A stretch of 64,000 bases of DNA, from contig NZ_JAVIWI010000001.1 of assembly GCF_034314085.1 (NCBI RefSeq), positions 4,402,001-4,466,000 on the forward strand, given 5' to 3'. The notes under the pieces are model-generated. The model worked only from the letters and a program-made list of their open reading frames with translations, did no database searches and was not told the DNA's origin. The position numbers and the translations under genes were made by a program. Source of the DNA: Undibacterium sp. 5I1. GTDB lineage: Bacteria > Pseudomonadota > Gammaproteobacteria > Burkholderiales > Burkholderiaceae_D. Below, one piece after another: positions 1-7,349 of this stretch; within the stretch, counting starts at the first letter, position 1, and each line of letters opens with the position of its first letter.

Positions 1-1236
1 GTCAATGACGCTGGCGAGCGGCTTTCCCGGTTTTTCTTATCTCAGTTCGGAGTGAACATTGCGGTGGGTTTGCTGATCTGGTTAGGGCTGAGCGTCATCG
101 GGCTTTCGCAAGCCTTGCTGTGGGGCGCGATGGCTGCTATTTTGCGATTCATCCCCTATGTCGGCGTCTGGATTGCTGCGGTCTGTGCGACCTTGTTAGC
201 CGCTGCAATCGCGCCAGGATGGTCGCTGGCGCTGATGACGATCAGTCTGTTTTTTGTGGTGGAGTTGGTGATTTCCCAATTGATAGAGCCGCATCTGTAC
301 GGACACACCACCGGATTATCGCCATTATCCGTCGTGATCGCGGCCATCTTCTGGAGCTGGTTATGGGGGCCGGTAGGTTTAGTGTTATCCACCCCGCTGA
401 CGCTTTGTCTGGTGGTCGCCGGGCGCTATATCAGCTCGCTGAATTTTTTAGAAGTATTGTTGGGTGAGATACCTGCACTCACCATGCCAGAAAATTTTTA
501 CCAGCGCGCCTTAGCCGGTGATGCACAAGAAATTATCGCCAACGCCCGCCGCTTCTTAAAACGCAAGTCGTTTAGTGCCTATTGCGACACGGTATTGGTT
601 CCAGCCTTACATTTGGCAAAAATGGATTTTACTGACAGGGCGATCACCAAGGCGGAGCAAATCAAAGTCAGTAACGCGATTGCATCGGTGCTTCAGGAGT
701 TGAGTGAGAACAGAAAATGGTGGAAGCATTATTCCCGTACTTCTTTATTGGAAGGAATGACCTTAGGGCGGCAATTACGTAGTCAGCGCGAACGGATAAT
801 CGGACAGTGGCAAGGACCGATGAATGCTCCCGCCGGATCCATTTTGCTGAGTATAGGACTAAACGACATCACAGATGAACTGGCCGCAGAAATACTGGTG
901 AGAGTTCTACGGGCACAGCATATTGATGCACGTCATATCTCTATGGAAGAATTTGGGTTGCCACCACCACCGGATTCGACTCCTGACATCATTTCCATGA
1001 TCTGTTTTGTCTGTGCCGATCCGATCAAAGCTCAACAACATTTAGAATCCACTGCCGCCAAATTACGTAGCCAACTGCCACACGTCAAGATCGTAGCGGT
1101 CTTGCTAGCCAATCCGTTTGATGAAACTGAAGGTGTTTTGCAAGAGGTTGCCGGTACTGATCAGATAGTCAGGTCTTACCAGGAAGCGCTGCAAACTTGT
1201 CTTGAGATCATGCCGGTTTCCAGCACGGTGAGTTAG
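1..1236 (+). CDS. AI-2E/PerM-family permease, 5' truncated by window edge
   Basis: The reading frame is open from base 1, so the N-terminus lies outside the window; the GTG at 52 is probably internal. The first ~140 visible residues are hydrophobic helices ending with motifs typical of the AI-2E transporter (PerM) superfamily (SQLIEPHLYG, LSPLSVVIAAIFW, WGPVGLVLSTPLT). These proteins are polytopic inner-membrane permeases or antiporters, and the substrate cannot be predicted. About 240 further residues follow the membrane part. The last ~130 (from SILLSIGLNDITDELAAE) have an alternating alpha/beta pattern resembling a small Rossmann-like or B12-binding-like fold, an extension ordinary PerM proteins lack. 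A second, shorter family member lies at 60032-61117. Confidence 0.75.
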   Translation, partial: VNDAGERLSRFFLSQFGVNIAVGLLIWLGLSVIGLSQALLWGAMAAILRFIPYVGVWIAAVCATLLAAAIAPGWSLALMTISLFFVVELVISQLIEPHLYGHTTGLSPLSVVIAAIFWSWLWGPVGLVLSTPLTLCLVVAGRYISSLNFLEVLLGEIPALTMPENFYQRALAGDAQEIIANARRFLKRKSFSAYCDTVLVPALHLAKMDFTDRAITKAEQIKVSNAIASVLQELSENRKWWKHYSRTSLLEGMTLGRQLRSQRERIIGQWQGPMNAPAGSILLSIGLNDITDELAAEILVRVLRAQHIDARHISMEEFGLPPPPDSTPDIISMICFVCADPIKAQQHLESTAAKLRSQLPHVKIVAVLLANPFDETEGVLQEVAGTDQIVRSYQEALQTCLEIMPVSSTVS

Positions 1237-1268
1237 ATTTTTTCTGATGCTATTGTAATGATGTAATT

Positions 1269-1352
1269 AATATACTCCTGCTGGGTATTTTAAATCGTTT
1301 AATGATTAATTAGTCTATAGGGCGATTTATTTAATTTTTGGGGGGAGTATAT
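1269..1352. repeat. Dispersed MITE-like repeat, family 1, copy A
   Basis: About 84 bp bounded by AATATACTCC on the left and GGGGGAGTATATT on the right, which are inverted copies of each other. The interior (TCTATAG then a T-rich stretch) aligns with copy C at 23771-23856. It lies between two convergent genes. The rest of this gap (1353-1460) holds only a weak AAGACA/TGTCTT dyad. Confidence 0.7.
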
Positions 1353-1460
1353 TCAGAGATGGTTCTTTTTGGTGCCTACATGTAGCTTGAATGTCAATGC
1401 ACATAACAGCAAGACACCCTTGTGTTGAGATGTCTTGATGTTTTACCTTTTTGCATCTGG

Positions 1461-2654
1461 TCAACCACCGTTTCTAGGTTGGCAAGACTGATGACTCAAA
1501 AAAAACCGCAGCATTTCTCGTGAGGCATCAGGGCCTTTAGGGTCAGTGTAGCTGCCAGCGGGGTTTCCGCCAGACCAGGCATGTCCCGCCTCATGGATCA
1601 CCCAGTGCTCTGCGATGGAATGGCCCTCACTGTCGTGGTAACAGGTTGTCGAGTAAGTGTATCCACCATGTGTCTTGCCTGTTTGTATCGAGATATTCTG
1701 AGGTGATTCTGGATCGATTTCTACGTCTTGAGCGGCGATATTCTGCTTAATCAGATGATCGCCATTATTGGCGTTAACTGTACGGTCCTTGTCACCATGA
1801 AAAACAATAATCGGGATGGTAGTCTGAATTGACTCTTCTACTTGTTGGTACTTTGCTCTATAGCTGCCCTGTCGCATTGCTGACAAGGCCGAGGGTATAT
1901 TATTTGCAGAGGCATAAGGTAATCCAGAGTGCACTCCAACCGCCGCATAAATATCTGGATACAACGTTGCCACCGTAACCGCCATTGCGCCGCCAGCAGA
2001 CAAGCCCGCGATATATACGCGGGTCGTATCTACCGGGTAATCATGGATGATTTCTTCCGTGATACCAGCAATAATGGATGGCTCCCCTTGCCCGCGCAAC
2101 TGATCGCTAGTCCGGAACCAATTCCAGCATTTTTGTGCATTGGCAGCTTGAGTTTGTGCTGGGTAGGCGACTATGAATTTTTGCTCTTCCGCAATCTCAT
2201 TCATCGCTGTGCCTGCTGCAAAATCATCTGGATTCTGGGTGCAGCCATGCAACATGATGAGCAGTGGCAAATCCTTACCATCGGTATTGCCAGGGATAAA
2301 AATTTTATACGTGTGAGAAGGAATTTGCTTTACATATGATCTGGTCAAAAACTGTCCTGCTGCGCCAGCCTTATTAACGATATCGTCTAACGCCGTTTGG
2401 CTATATGGCCAAGTGGCCGGTACTTTTAGTTTAGTGGCATCAATTAAATCGCTGATGGGTTTAGAGATATCAAGGGCACTTATATTGGGCAATTTGAAGG
2501 CTGGTAATTTCTTAGGTCGCTTCTTCACAACGTGCTTAAATGGCATGATGACCTTGCTCAGACCGTTGAGGCCACCGAGTCCACTTGAGCGGGGAAGGCG
2601 GAATAGCTTTGTGATGGTTTTTAATTGAGCAGCCCAGTTTTTATTTTTACGCAT
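1461..2654 (-). CDS. PHB depolymerase-family esterase (alpha/beta hydrolase)
   Basis: A 397-residue serine esterase of the family that includes extracellular PHB depolymerases and feruloyl/acetyl-xylan-type esterases. Visible elements: oxyanion-hole motif HGCTQ (~136-140), nucleophile motif GLSAGG with Ser219, acid-loop FHGDKD (Asp288 or Asp290) and a C-terminal GHAW with His358. About 100 N-terminal residues are basic and variable, with no convincing signal peptide, so the enzyme may act inside the cell. The ATG start follows an AGAG ribosome-binding sequence 5-6 bases away. The gene stands alone. The fold is secure; the substrate (PHB oligomer, plant ester or other) is not. Confidence 0.8.
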   Translation of the reverse strand: MRKNKNWAAQLKTITKLFRLPRSSGLGGLNGLSKVIMPFKHVVKKRPKKLPAFKLPNISALDISKPISDLIDATKLKVPATWPYSQTALDDIVNKAGAAGQFLTRSYVKQIPSHTYKIFIPGNTDGKDLPLLIMLHGCTQNPDDFAAGTAMNEIAEEQKFIVAYPAQTQAANAQKCWNWFRTSDQLRGQGEPSIIAGITEEIIHDYPVDTTRVYIAGLSAGGAMAVTVATLYPDIYAAVGVHSGLPYASANNIPSALSAMRQGSYRAKYQQVEESIQTTIPIIVFHGDKDRTVNANNGDHLIKQNIAAQDVEIDPESPQNISIQTGKTHGGYTYSTTCYHDSEGHSIAEHWVIHEAGHAWSGGNPAGSYTDPKGPDASREMLRFFLSHQSCQPRNGG

Positions 2655-2703
2655 AATAGCTCTCTGTTGATCCGGCTGAAGATTGCATTGTTTTTCTATC
2701 AGA

Positions 2704-2773
2704 ACAGGACTTACGCAAAATGATCCCGGCGAGGCGCTACAACGCAGCTGGAGCGGTTTTACGTAAGTCCTGT
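2704..2773. repeat. Dispersed repeat, family 2, complete copy with terminal inverted repeats
   Basis: About 70 bp that starts ACAGGACTTACG and ends CGTAAGTCCTGT, a perfect 12-bp inverted repeat. The right half recurs at 40714-40752 and the left half, inverted, at 62547-62577. It has no coding capacity and lies between two genes read in the same direction. The form suggests a tiny non-autonomous element or a folded repeat. Confidence 0.7.
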
Positions 2774-2859
2774 CAACGACGTAATCAGCAACATGACTAT
2801 ACAGCCAATAGATAAAAATGGCTCCAATAATTGCTTTGAAGCCAACGATTATGCGCTAC

Positions 2860-3972
2860 TTAGAGTGAGGGGTCGTCCAAGCTAGTAGGCTCAGTCACCA
2901 CTAGTCTATTATGTTCTGCTCGGAATTTAGCCGACATTTCATATGCTGCTTTTCGTATGCGCATGATAGATCCTAAAGGTCGGTGTGCAACAACGCCATG
3001 CCAAGGACTAAACGACATGCCGTCATCAATGGCTTTTGAGCGGCCTTCGCTCCAGGCGACTTGGGACGGCACCGATATGCGGGCGACGGTCAGGTAAGGA
3101 CTGAGCTCCTCTGGCCAGGCCACTGAGGCATCTTCAATTGGCATTTTTTCTATATCAGTACAAAGCTGCACGCGCAATTCCCATTCAGCATTGTTGTGCG
3201 CAAAGAAGTCGACTACTGCCTCACGCAAGCCATTGGGTTTGTCGCTTAAATCGACCGCGGCGCCAGTCAGCGCCACCAAGCCAGCAGATACAGGGACCAC
3301 AGATAATTTCGCCATGTAGGTACCGAATAAAATGGGTACCTGACTGAAAAACGTTTCACCTAGAATATTGGTTTCGGGATGACCACCCATCGCGATAATC
3401 TTGCCGCTCTTACTGCCGACTGCTTCCAGCACTTTTTCGGTACTTTGTAAAACTGCTGACAATACTTTCTTCAACCCTGGCGCTTTGTCGGTAGTCGATG
3501 CTAACAACTTTAAGCTACCCAAAAATTCTTTTGCCCGTGGCGCACCAAAAGTAGGGCTTCCATTGACCAATACAAAATCCTGAGTGACATCGTCCTCACT
3601 ACCTGCTAACCGTTCCCCATTCACGCCAATTAGCTTGATTGCCATACCACGCGGGGTAGACACCGCATCGTCTAGCAAGTCACCAGGGATCGTAGAAAAC
3701 CTGATCACTAACGGCCAATGTCCGGGATGAGCAAAAATCCCTTGCGCCAGCTCAGGTGGAAGATTATCTGCCACCGTCAATTCACCATGCAATAAGCCAT
3801 GACTTTTTGCATGCACACTGCGGGTCGCGTGACCTGAATCTTTGTAGGTGATTTCTGAAATATGTTTTAGAGTTTTCAGCAAACCGATTTGCGTTTCATC
3901 TTCCTCTTCTTCGGATACTTCATAAGTTGATTTGTATGGCAGGGGTAAAACTGGCGGGATAAGAGATGACAT
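2860..3972 (-). CDS. Catalase-family (catalase-like heme domain) protein
   Basis: A 370-residue protein of the short catalase-like family. Seen: the distal His in a VHAKSHGLLHG segment (~60), the RFSTIPGD and STPRGMAIK segments that match the catalase core, a VLVNGSPTFG stretch, and a C-terminal FSPWHGVVAHRPLG-IMRIRKAAYE signature of this subfamily. It is shorter than true monofunctional catalases (about 480 or more residues) and lacks the usual C-terminal region, so peroxidase or lipid-peroxide-related chemistry is possible rather than fast catalase activity. No signal peptide is seen. It is probably a single-gene unit, separated from the esterase by a family-2 repeat. Confidence 0.8.
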   Translation of the reverse strand: MSSLIPPVLPLPYKSTYEVSEEEEDETQIGLLKTLKHISEITYKDSGHATRSVHAKSHGLLHGELTVADNLPPELAQGIFAHPGHWPLVIRFSTIPGDLLDDAVSTPRGMAIKLIGVNGERLAGSEDDVTQDFVLVNGSPTFGAPRAKEFLGSLKLLASTTDKAPGLKKVLSAVLQSTEKVLEAVGSKSGKIIAMGGHPETNILGETFFSQVPILFGTYMAKLSVVPVSAGLVALTGAAVDLSDKPNGLREAVVDFFAHNNAEWELRVQLCTDIEKMPIEDASVAWPEELSPYLTVARISVPSQVAWSEGRSKAIDDGMSFSPWHGVVAHRPLGSIMRIRKAAYEMSAKFRAEHNRLVVTEPTSLDDPSL

Positions 3973-4232
3973 GACAGACCCTTGTTAATTGTGAGGTAGG
4001 GCGCTGAGTTTATGATTTAAGAGTGAGCAGAGTCTGTGTGTGAACGCACTTAAGGAAGATTCAGGAAGATTTCCCGCGTTTTCTTTGATTGTTGTTTTTA
4101 TATTTATCAGCAAGATGATGATCTCTTAAAAACAGGACTTGTGTGGGTTATCGAACCGATCTCTAAGAATATTGGGCGTAATTTGAACTTAGCTTTGAAA
4201 GGCTCAGAGCCAACCAAAAAATGGAGAATCCT

Positions 4233-4409
4233 ATGCGCACCCACACAGAAAGTGAATATATGAACTTGGTTTTTGATGATGTCGATGAATTTAACATCGA
4301 TAAATCATCTTGGAGTACGACGCTAGCGCGGGATATCGGTGTAGCTGCACTATCCCTAGTTTTCATCGTCTTGTTAGCGGGATGTTTACTTTCTTTTGGT
4401 TCAAATTAA
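4233..4409 (+). CDS. Small single-pass membrane protein, unrecognised
   Basis: 58 codons. The ATG at 4233 is preferred over the in-frame ATG at 4221 because GGAG (4223-4226) sits six bases before it. The N-terminal half is acidic and polar. The C-terminal half is one hydrophobic segment (IGVAALSLVFIVLLAG) ending near the C-terminus, so it may be tail-anchored. It heads a co-directional trio of tiny genes. No family is recognised. Confidence 0.5.
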   Translation: MRTHTESEYMNLVFDDVDEFNIDKSSWSTTLARDIGVAALSLVFIVLLAGCLLSFGSN

Positions 4410-4436
4410 AGACTGCGTTTTTTTGGAGGAATGATG

Positions 4437-4658
4437 ATGCCTACTAAAACACAATTTCATGAAACGCCCGAAGGTCTTTGGTTATGGCGAGTGTATGACT
4501 TCCATGTTGATCCGCACTCTAAAAAAGAAGTCGAGGGTAAGTCCATTACTTCAGAGAAAATGTTCCACTCTGAGGCGGAAGCAAGTGAAGATCTGACGCA
4601 TTGGAACAAGTCTACAGGACCGTATTTAGGAAGAGTGTCGGATCCGCAAGCCCATTAA
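4437..4658 (+). CDS. Small soluble hypothetical protein
   Basis: 73 codons. Three consecutive ATGs (4431, 4434, 4437) follow a strong GGAGG at 4425-4429; spacing favours 4437. The product is charged and Trp/His-rich (LWLWRVYDFHVDPHSKKE) with no membrane segment. It lies 27 bases after the small membrane protein gene and 26 before the next small gene, probably in one transcript. The strong ribosome-binding site argues that it is a real gene; its function is unknown. Confidence 0.5.
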   Translation: MPTKTQFHETPEGLWLWRVYDFHVDPHSKKEVEGKSITSEKMFHSEAEASEDLTHWNKSTGPYLGRVSDPQAH

Positions 4659-4684
4659 AATTAAAACATTCCCGGAAAATACAC

Positions 4685-4954
4685 ATGAGCGACGAATACT
4701 TAGATTTACAAGCAGCAGTTCAATACGATTTGTTTTCTCACGCTGATCAGAAAAGCCCGGTAGGCTATCTGTTAGACCGTGTTTATTATGCAGAGCCTGG
4801 CGATCATCCGACGGATACGAATACCGGGCATGGCCTTTTCTTTTATAAAAAGGCGGACCTGCAAAAACTGATGTACGGCACACCTGCGGGTAGATTGGAA
4901 GATAACGTCATCGTGAGTAATAACGGCAATCGTTATTATCTAAAAGCACTTTAA
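4685..4954 (+). CDS. Small hypothetical protein
   Basis: 89 codons from ATG 4685. The frame is open upstream to 4601, but that part overlaps the preceding gene and is unlikely to be used. The product is acidic and soluble with several aromatic residues (VQYDLFSHADQ, GHGLFFYKKADL) and no recognised domain. It is the third member of the tiny-gene cluster. The ribosome-binding site is weak (CGGAAA). Confidence 0.45.
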   Translation: MSDEYLDLQAAVQYDLFSHADQKSPVGYLLDRVYYAEPGDHPTDTNTGHGLFFYKKADLQKLMYGTPAGRLEDNVIVSNNGNRYYLKAL

Positions 4955-5701
4955 AAGATTGTTTTACAGAACGTTATAAATTCCTTTGTATCGCATTTTA
5001 TATCGCATTTAATTGGGAGATAAGTTCGGCGAATACGACCAGGCGGCACCGCTAGCGGTACTATCCTTCTGTATTTTTCTAATTAGATTTTGATTGATAC
5101 TTGGCTTGTGTTTGGTTTGTGATTAATTAATACTCCCCATAAGTATATTTAATTGTCCATGTAATTATTGGCTTAAAAGTGATATTTTTATTATTTTACG
5201 GGGAGTATATTGATTTTTACCATAAGTAAATAGCTAAGAAGGTTGTAGAGCTAACAGCCAGGCACTTGCTCAGCATGACCGAAGCAGCCTGGCCAGCCTG
5301 GTAATGTAAGCTAGCAACTGAGCCTAGAAGCTGGGCCATGAATCCAGATGCAGTAAAGATGTAATAAGTAAGCCCTTAAGAAAAAATCATTTCTTCTCCT
5401 CTAACAGAAAACCCCTTCAATATTGCTATTTTGTTGCCGTAGATTGGCTCAATCAATAGCATCCCAACGCCAGATACAAATCCCGCACTAAGCAAAATTG
5501 CCGTTGTAATGACAAGGCGGACTTCCTACGCAGATTAGCTAAGACTGTTTAAGCGGCGAGCATCTTTTGGTCGTAAAACAATTCCGTTTTTAAATTCATC
5601 CAATGACAGAAAAGACGTCGCAGTAGTTTTAGCTATCGCTTCGCGTTGTAGCGTCAACTGATAAGCTCAGATTGATACCCATAGCAATATGGATCGTCAT
5701 A
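4955..5701. other. Gene-free stretch with a repeat and two possible gene remnants
   Basis: No complete gene. It contains repeat copy B (5128-5211). On the minus strand there is an open but start-less stretch at about 5385-5530 that reads as a hydrophobic segment (TTAILLSAGFVSGVGMLLIE) and stops near 5385. A second, 43-codon stretch stops at 5535-5537 and reads LQREAIAKTTATSFLSLDEF followed by KNGIVLRPKDARRLNSLS. Both look like decayed coding sequence of unknown origin; neither is recognised. Confidence 0.4.
5128..5211. repeat. Dispersed MITE-like repeat, family 1, copy B
   Basis: About 84 bp with ends TTAATACTCCCC and GGGGAGTATATT. The right 35 bases are almost identical to copy C at 23771-23856, including the run GTGATATTTTTATTATTTTA. 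Confidence 0.75.
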
Positions 5702-5743
5702 AAAAAGTGATTGGACGAGACATTCCGTTTATTGCAGTATAAA
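5702..5743 (+). promoter_or_regulatory. Arabinose-locus promoter, shared motif site 1
   Basis: AAAAAGTGATTGGA at 5702-5715 recurs almost exactly upstream of the TonB receptor (7244-7257) and the arabonate dehydratase (14910-14923). TTGGAC (5711-5716) can serve as a -35 element. A -10 candidate, CAGTAT or TATAAA, lies at 5735-5743. Downstream is the first arabinanase. An activator site overlapping -35 is inferred, possibly for the LysR protein at 22662. Confidence 0.55.
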
Positions 5744-5825
5744 TGTGGGAGACACCCACATTTGGCAAAAACGCCATAGTAAATATAGAGCTTATTATAT
5801 TTACATACATAAAATAGAGGCTACG

Positions 5826-6767
5826 ATGAACAAGATAAATCGCATCAAAAAATGGTCGGTAATCGTCGGTATTTTGCTCAGCAGTATCTTGCCAATATCC
5901 AGCGCACAGGCCGCAGCATGGACGTTAACCGGCGCAGTCGTGACGCATGATCCTAGTATGATAAAAGACGGTAACACTTGGTGGATCGTTGAAACCAGTG
6001 ACACCGGTATTGGTGTCAAATACTCGCCTGACGGGCATGCCTGGACGCAAGGTGGCAGCATATTTGCTGGCGGCTTGTCGTGGTGGGGGCAGTACAACGG
6101 CAATTCTAAGGTCGTTTGGGCACCCGACATGCGTGTCTATAATGGCAAAGCGATTTTATACTATGCCATATCGACCTTTGGATCGCAAAAATCAGCCATC
6201 GGCCTTGCTACTGCATCCAGTATTGCCAAGGGCGACTGGGTTGATAAAGGGCTTGTGTTGTCCTCTAAGAGTGACGATAACTTTAATGCGATTGATCCGA
6301 ATTTTGTAGTCGATAAAGCGGGGCAGCCGTGGCTGACTTTTGGGTCTTGGTGGACTGGGATTTATACCAGCAGAGTTGATCCAACCACATTAAAGCCGAT
6401 TGGTACCCGATACCACCTTGCCTCTGATAGTAGCGGGATTGAAAACGCCTTCGTCATGATCAATGGTGGCTACTACTACCTGTTTGTTTCTAAAGGTACT
6501 TGCTGCTCAAAAGCCAACAGCACTTATCACATCTCGTATGGCAGATCGACTAGCATTACCGGCCCTTATCTCGACATGAGCGGTAACGATATGCTCAATT
6601 CTGGCGGTACTACCTTAGAGGCGGGCGGCGGTCGTTTTTTTGCTCCTGGCGGAGAGTCGGTCAGTAACGGTGTACTCGCCAGACATAAACTGGATAGTCA
6701 GAATAATTTCAATGGCGTCTTATTTTTAAACGACCTGTATTTCTCGAATGGATGGCCAACTTACTAA
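5826..6767 (+). CDS. Secreted GH43 endo-1,5-alpha-L-arabinanase
   Basis: Cleaves the alpha-1,5-arabinan backbone outside the inner membrane. The ATG at 5826 follows GAGG by five bases; the longer frame from 5745 is not needed. Residues 1-30 form a signal peptide ending SAQA-A. The five-bladed GH43 domain shows the expected acid triad: Asp42 (HDPSM), Asp157 (NAIDPNF) and Glu206 (IENAF). Other family features are VVWAPDM, TFGSWWTGI and a Cys-Cys pair (KGTCCSKANSTYH). The last part (APGGESVS ... NGWP) fits the family end, though it is short and diverged. At 313 residues it is a minimal single-domain enzyme with no carbohydrate-binding module. It is the first gene of the arabinan locus, under promoter motif site 1. 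Confidence 0.85.
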   Translation: MNKINRIKKWSVIVGILLSSILPISSAQAAAWTLTGAVVTHDPSMIKDGNTWWIVETSDTGIGVKYSPDGHAWTQGGSIFAGGLSWWGQYNGNSKVVWAPDMRVYNGKAILYYAISTFGSQKSAIGLATASSIAKGDWVDKGLVLSSKSDDNFNAIDPNFVVDKAGQPWLTFGSWWTGIYTSRVDPTTLKPIGTRYHLASDSSGIENAFVMINGGYYYLFVSKGTCCSKANSTYHISYGRSTSITGPYLDMSGNDMLNSGGTTLEAGGGRFFAPGGESVSNGVLARHKLDSQNNFNGVLFLNDLYFSNGWPTY

Positions 6768-6805
6768 TCTCTTCGTTATTTTGTCAGCGCTAGGTCAGGA
6801 TCAGT

Positions 6806-6838
6806 TTCAGGCTCATGACGCTTCGTTGTGAGCCTGAA
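6806..6838 (+). terminator. Hairpin after arabinanase gene
   Basis: A 10-bp stem (TTCAGGCTCA / TGAGCCTGAA) with a 13-base loop, 38 bases past the stop codon. Only CCCTTT follows, so the T-run is poor and termination strength is uncertain. Confidence 0.5.
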
Positions 6839-7243
6839 GCCCTTTACGATCATCATTTTTTGCTAACTCCTTCGCCACTCCTTCAAACCTGGCACGACAT
6901 AATTACCAATGATGATTGCATTGAGTGTTGCAGTTGGTAGCAGAAGTGTTGTAAATTCCCACGGCTTTTACACAGAATAAAACTATCTCGAGCGATGAGC
7001 TGATCTGTGTCGCTCTTAAATCGTGCTGGCTTACATCACCTCTTGCTTGGACAATATGGGCACAAATTGCGCTGAATTTTTCTGGCGTGGCAATTTCCCT
7101 AGGCTTACAAGGGCAAGTTTGCCCTTTTTGGCGATGTGATCTGACATCGTTATAGCCAATCAATTCCGAAGTCGTGCTCTTAGCGAGCTTCTAGGCTAGT
7201 TCCTAAGCGAGTCCTGATATCGATATTGATATCGAAAACGCTA
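6839..7243. other. Intergenic region before the TonB receptor
   Basis: No supported gene. An 86-codon minus-strand frame (6903-7163) has no ribosome-binding site and no recognisable protein features. Bases 7216-7235 carry closely spaced GATATC-type palindromes (GATATCGATATTGATATC) just before the promoter motif. A similar ATATC/GATAT cluster precedes motif site 3, so this is a plausible regulator-binding region. Confidence 0.4.
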
Positions 7244-7282
7244 AAAAATTGATTGGAGAGATTTTTGTGTGCACCTTAAGAT
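7244..7282 (+). promoter_or_regulatory. Arabinose-locus promoter, shared motif site 2
   Basis: AAAAATTGATTGGA at 7244-7257, with TTGGAG (7253-7258) as the -35 candidate, exactly 18 bases, then TAAGAT (7277-7282) as the -10 candidate. The geometry is the same as at site 3. It drives the TonB-dependent receptor. Confidence 0.55.
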
Positions 7283-7349
7283 GAATTTAGAGCATGTAGA
7301 TAAAAATGCCTGACCTTGAAGCGCATAACTAAAAATATATTGGAGACGT

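Noticed and set aside
6890..6906. Possible sigma-54 promoter (TGGCACG)
   Set aside because: The GC element at -12 (TTGC) is missing at the required distance.
6903..7163. 86-codon minus-strand frame before the TonB receptor
   Set aside because: No ribosome-binding site, Cys/His-rich random composition and no recognisable domain; it runs opposite to all genes of the locus.
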